Origin: an uncultured Spirochaetales bacterium
Lineage (GTDB): Bacteria; Spirochaetota; Spirochaetia; Sphaerochaetales; Sphaerochaetaceae
Direction of reading: 5' to 3'
Assembly: GCA_937902565.1 (NCBI GenBank)
Contig: CALFMX010000161.1
Coordinates: 1-6,785, forward strand
DNA: 6,785 bases
Position 1 is the stretch's first letter. The number at the start of each line of letters is the position of its first letter. Shown piece after piece: positions 5,746-6,785 of this stretch. Below the pieces are notes generated by a model. It saw only the letters and a program-made list of their open reading frames with translations, was not told the origin of the DNA and made no database searches. Position numbers and translations under genes: made by a program.

Positions 5746-6780
5746 TCAATGGCCACGAAACAAATCATCAAGAAATGAGACTGAGGGATTGTTTTTAGTT
5801 TCATGGTGTTCATCAATTGAGTATTTGGGGAACCCATTTTTCAAAGGATTGAGGTCGTTGATCTTTGACTGTGCCCATTCCATCCATTTTGAGTTTTCAC
5901 TATCCGACTCTGCAGCCTGGTCTTGTACTTGATTCTTGACATATTCAACATAATTTTGAATTTTCTTCATCTGGCTATATGCCTCAGAGTCTGCAATTAG
6001 CTTCTCATATCGTTTTGCATCAAGTCTCTTTAATCGTTCTTCCTCAAGCTTTCTGGCTTGTTCCAATTTCAATCTTTGTTCTCGCTCAAGAGCCAGGATA
6101 GTTTCATTGCTACTTTGTATTGCGACATAAATGAAACCCAACATTATTTCTTTGATTGAAGCCTCGATGAGTTGCTTGCCTCGATCTTCCCAGGATTGAT
6201 ACACCCTCTTGCCATCATTAATTGATAAAAGCAATCGACCAGTAGCGGTAGGGATGTATCTATATTTTGGCACTCTCCCATAATGGTGATCCTCTTCATA
6301 GGCATTGCGTTCTTTTTCAGTCAATGGAAATCTCTTATTGGTGAAAGGCTCAATAATGGCAAAGTATATTCTTTGCCCAAACAGATTCACAAACATACGA
6401 GCGTGGGGGGAAGCATCTTCCTTTTCAATTGAAAAATCCCATTTCCGTGCTTTAAAACCTTGAAGAAGAGTTTCCATCAAAAAGGCAGCTCTTAAAGCGC
6501 AACTATCAGTAACATCAATTGCCAATGTATCACGATAGTTAGTGGACCGTAGAGTATTTTTATTCCGTGTCTGTGATATTAGAAATTTCTTGACCATAGG
6601 ACTGGTGATATCTTGCTCGGACACAAGCACCATTGGCTTTCTAGTTTGTTCGGCCTGTAATGTTCTGGAAGCAATCTCCTGGATTTCTTTGTCTTTTATC
6701 TCAATATCTGGATTGTTGAAGATTTCAGAAGGTGGCGTACAATAAAGTTCGCAATTTAGAGGTAGATTGAAAAAGGTCAT
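5746..6780 (-). CDS. Coiled-coil-containing protein of unknown function, possibly 5'-truncated by the window
   Basis: 344 residues from ATG 6780, but the frame stays open to the window edge. Only five bases precede that ATG and they carry no ribosome site, so the true start may lie outside. Residues 1-90 are mixed. Residues ~90-220 look like a folded alpha/beta domain, with RAAFLMETLLQGF at 97-109, a 'WDFSIE' strand at 114-119, 'QRIYFAIIEP' at 136-145, 'PTATGRLLLSI' at 177-187 and 'SWEDRGKQLIE' at 196-206. Residues ~228-262 are a strongly charged helix rich in Glu, Arg, Lys and Leu, likely a coiled coil, followed by further helix to about 310. From memory, this resembles a family of uncharacterised bacterial proteins of accessory regions with the same W-strand/TGRL/W-D order and a charged C-terminal helix, whose longer members have an extra N-terminal region. 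No function is known to me. Low GC and the opposite strand set it apart from the phage genes; it could be a host gene beside a prophage or a cargo gene. Confidence 0.8.
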   Translation of the reverse strand: MTFFNLPLNCELYCTPPSEIFNNPDIEIKDKEIQEIASRTLQAEQTRKPMVLVSEQDITSPMVKKFLISQTRNKNTLRSTNYRDTLAIDVTDSCALRAAFLMETLLQGFKARKWDFSIEKEDASPHARMFVNLFGQRIYFAIIEPFTNKRFPLTEKERNAYEEDHHYGRVPKYRYIPTATGRLLLSINDGKRVYQSWEDRGKQLIEASIKEIMLGFIYVAIQSSNETILALEREQRLKLEQARKLEEERLKRLDAKRYEKLIADSEAYSQMKKIQNYVEYVKNQVQDQAAESDSENSKWMEWAQSKINDLNPLKNGFPKYSIDEHHETKNNPSVSFLDDLFRGH

Positions 6781-6785
6781 GAGAG

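Noticed and set aside
5738..5932. Short plus-strand open frame of 64 codons downstream of the operon
   Set aside because: It lies antisense to the 3' end of the minus-strand gene and shows no ribosome site or motif.

Overview
This 6.8 kb window reads as the distal end of a phage or prophage structural (tail) operon followed by a compositionally different gene on the opposite strand. The organism cannot be named from the sequence. The plus-strand block looks GC-rich (35 of 60 bases in one line I counted, 1021-1080) and has strong AGGAGG-type ribosome sites. The radical SAM/Cys-rich pair is typical of anaerobic bacteria such as Clostridia-like Firmicutes or spirochaetes, but that is inference only.

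Layout: (1) 1-81, the last 26 codons of an upstream plus-strand gene. (2) 97-3414, a 1105-residue tail fibre or tail-tip protein. It has an N-terminal beta-rich domain, a short collagen-like Gly-X-Y stretch, a stalk typical of phage fibres, a beta-propeller-like block of 'GNG-F' strands with Asp-box turns, and a C-terminal tip with Gly-Asn-Val-Thr/Ser repeats. (3) 3426-3740, a 104-residue protein of unknown function with a CxxC at its N-terminus and a CxxH at its C-terminus. (4) 3740-4387, a 215-residue protein whose N-terminal ~99 residues are Cys-free and whose C-terminal ~115 residues carry 31 cysteines at 3- or 4-residue spacing. (5) 4389-5645, a 418-residue radical SAM protein with a C-terminal SPASM-type cysteine cluster. 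(6) A 100-bp AT-rich convergent gap. (7) 5746-6780 on the minus strand, a 344-residue coiled-coil-containing protein of unknown function, in DNA of about 40% GC in the lines sampled.

Genes 2-5 form one tightly packed operon, with gaps of 11 bp, a 1-base overlap and 1 bp, each start preceded by a good Shine-Dalgarno site. The most interesting reading is that the radical SAM enzyme modifies the many cysteines of the adjacent Cys-rich protein, and that this protein is a virion (tail fibre-associated) component rather than a secreted peptide. The reasons are that it sits directly behind a fibre gene, its N-terminal region resembles phage structural segments, and no exporter, protease or immunity gene is visible. 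This would be a phage-encoded, post-translationally cross-linked tail component. The physical pairing is seen directly; the modification chemistry and the virion location are inference.
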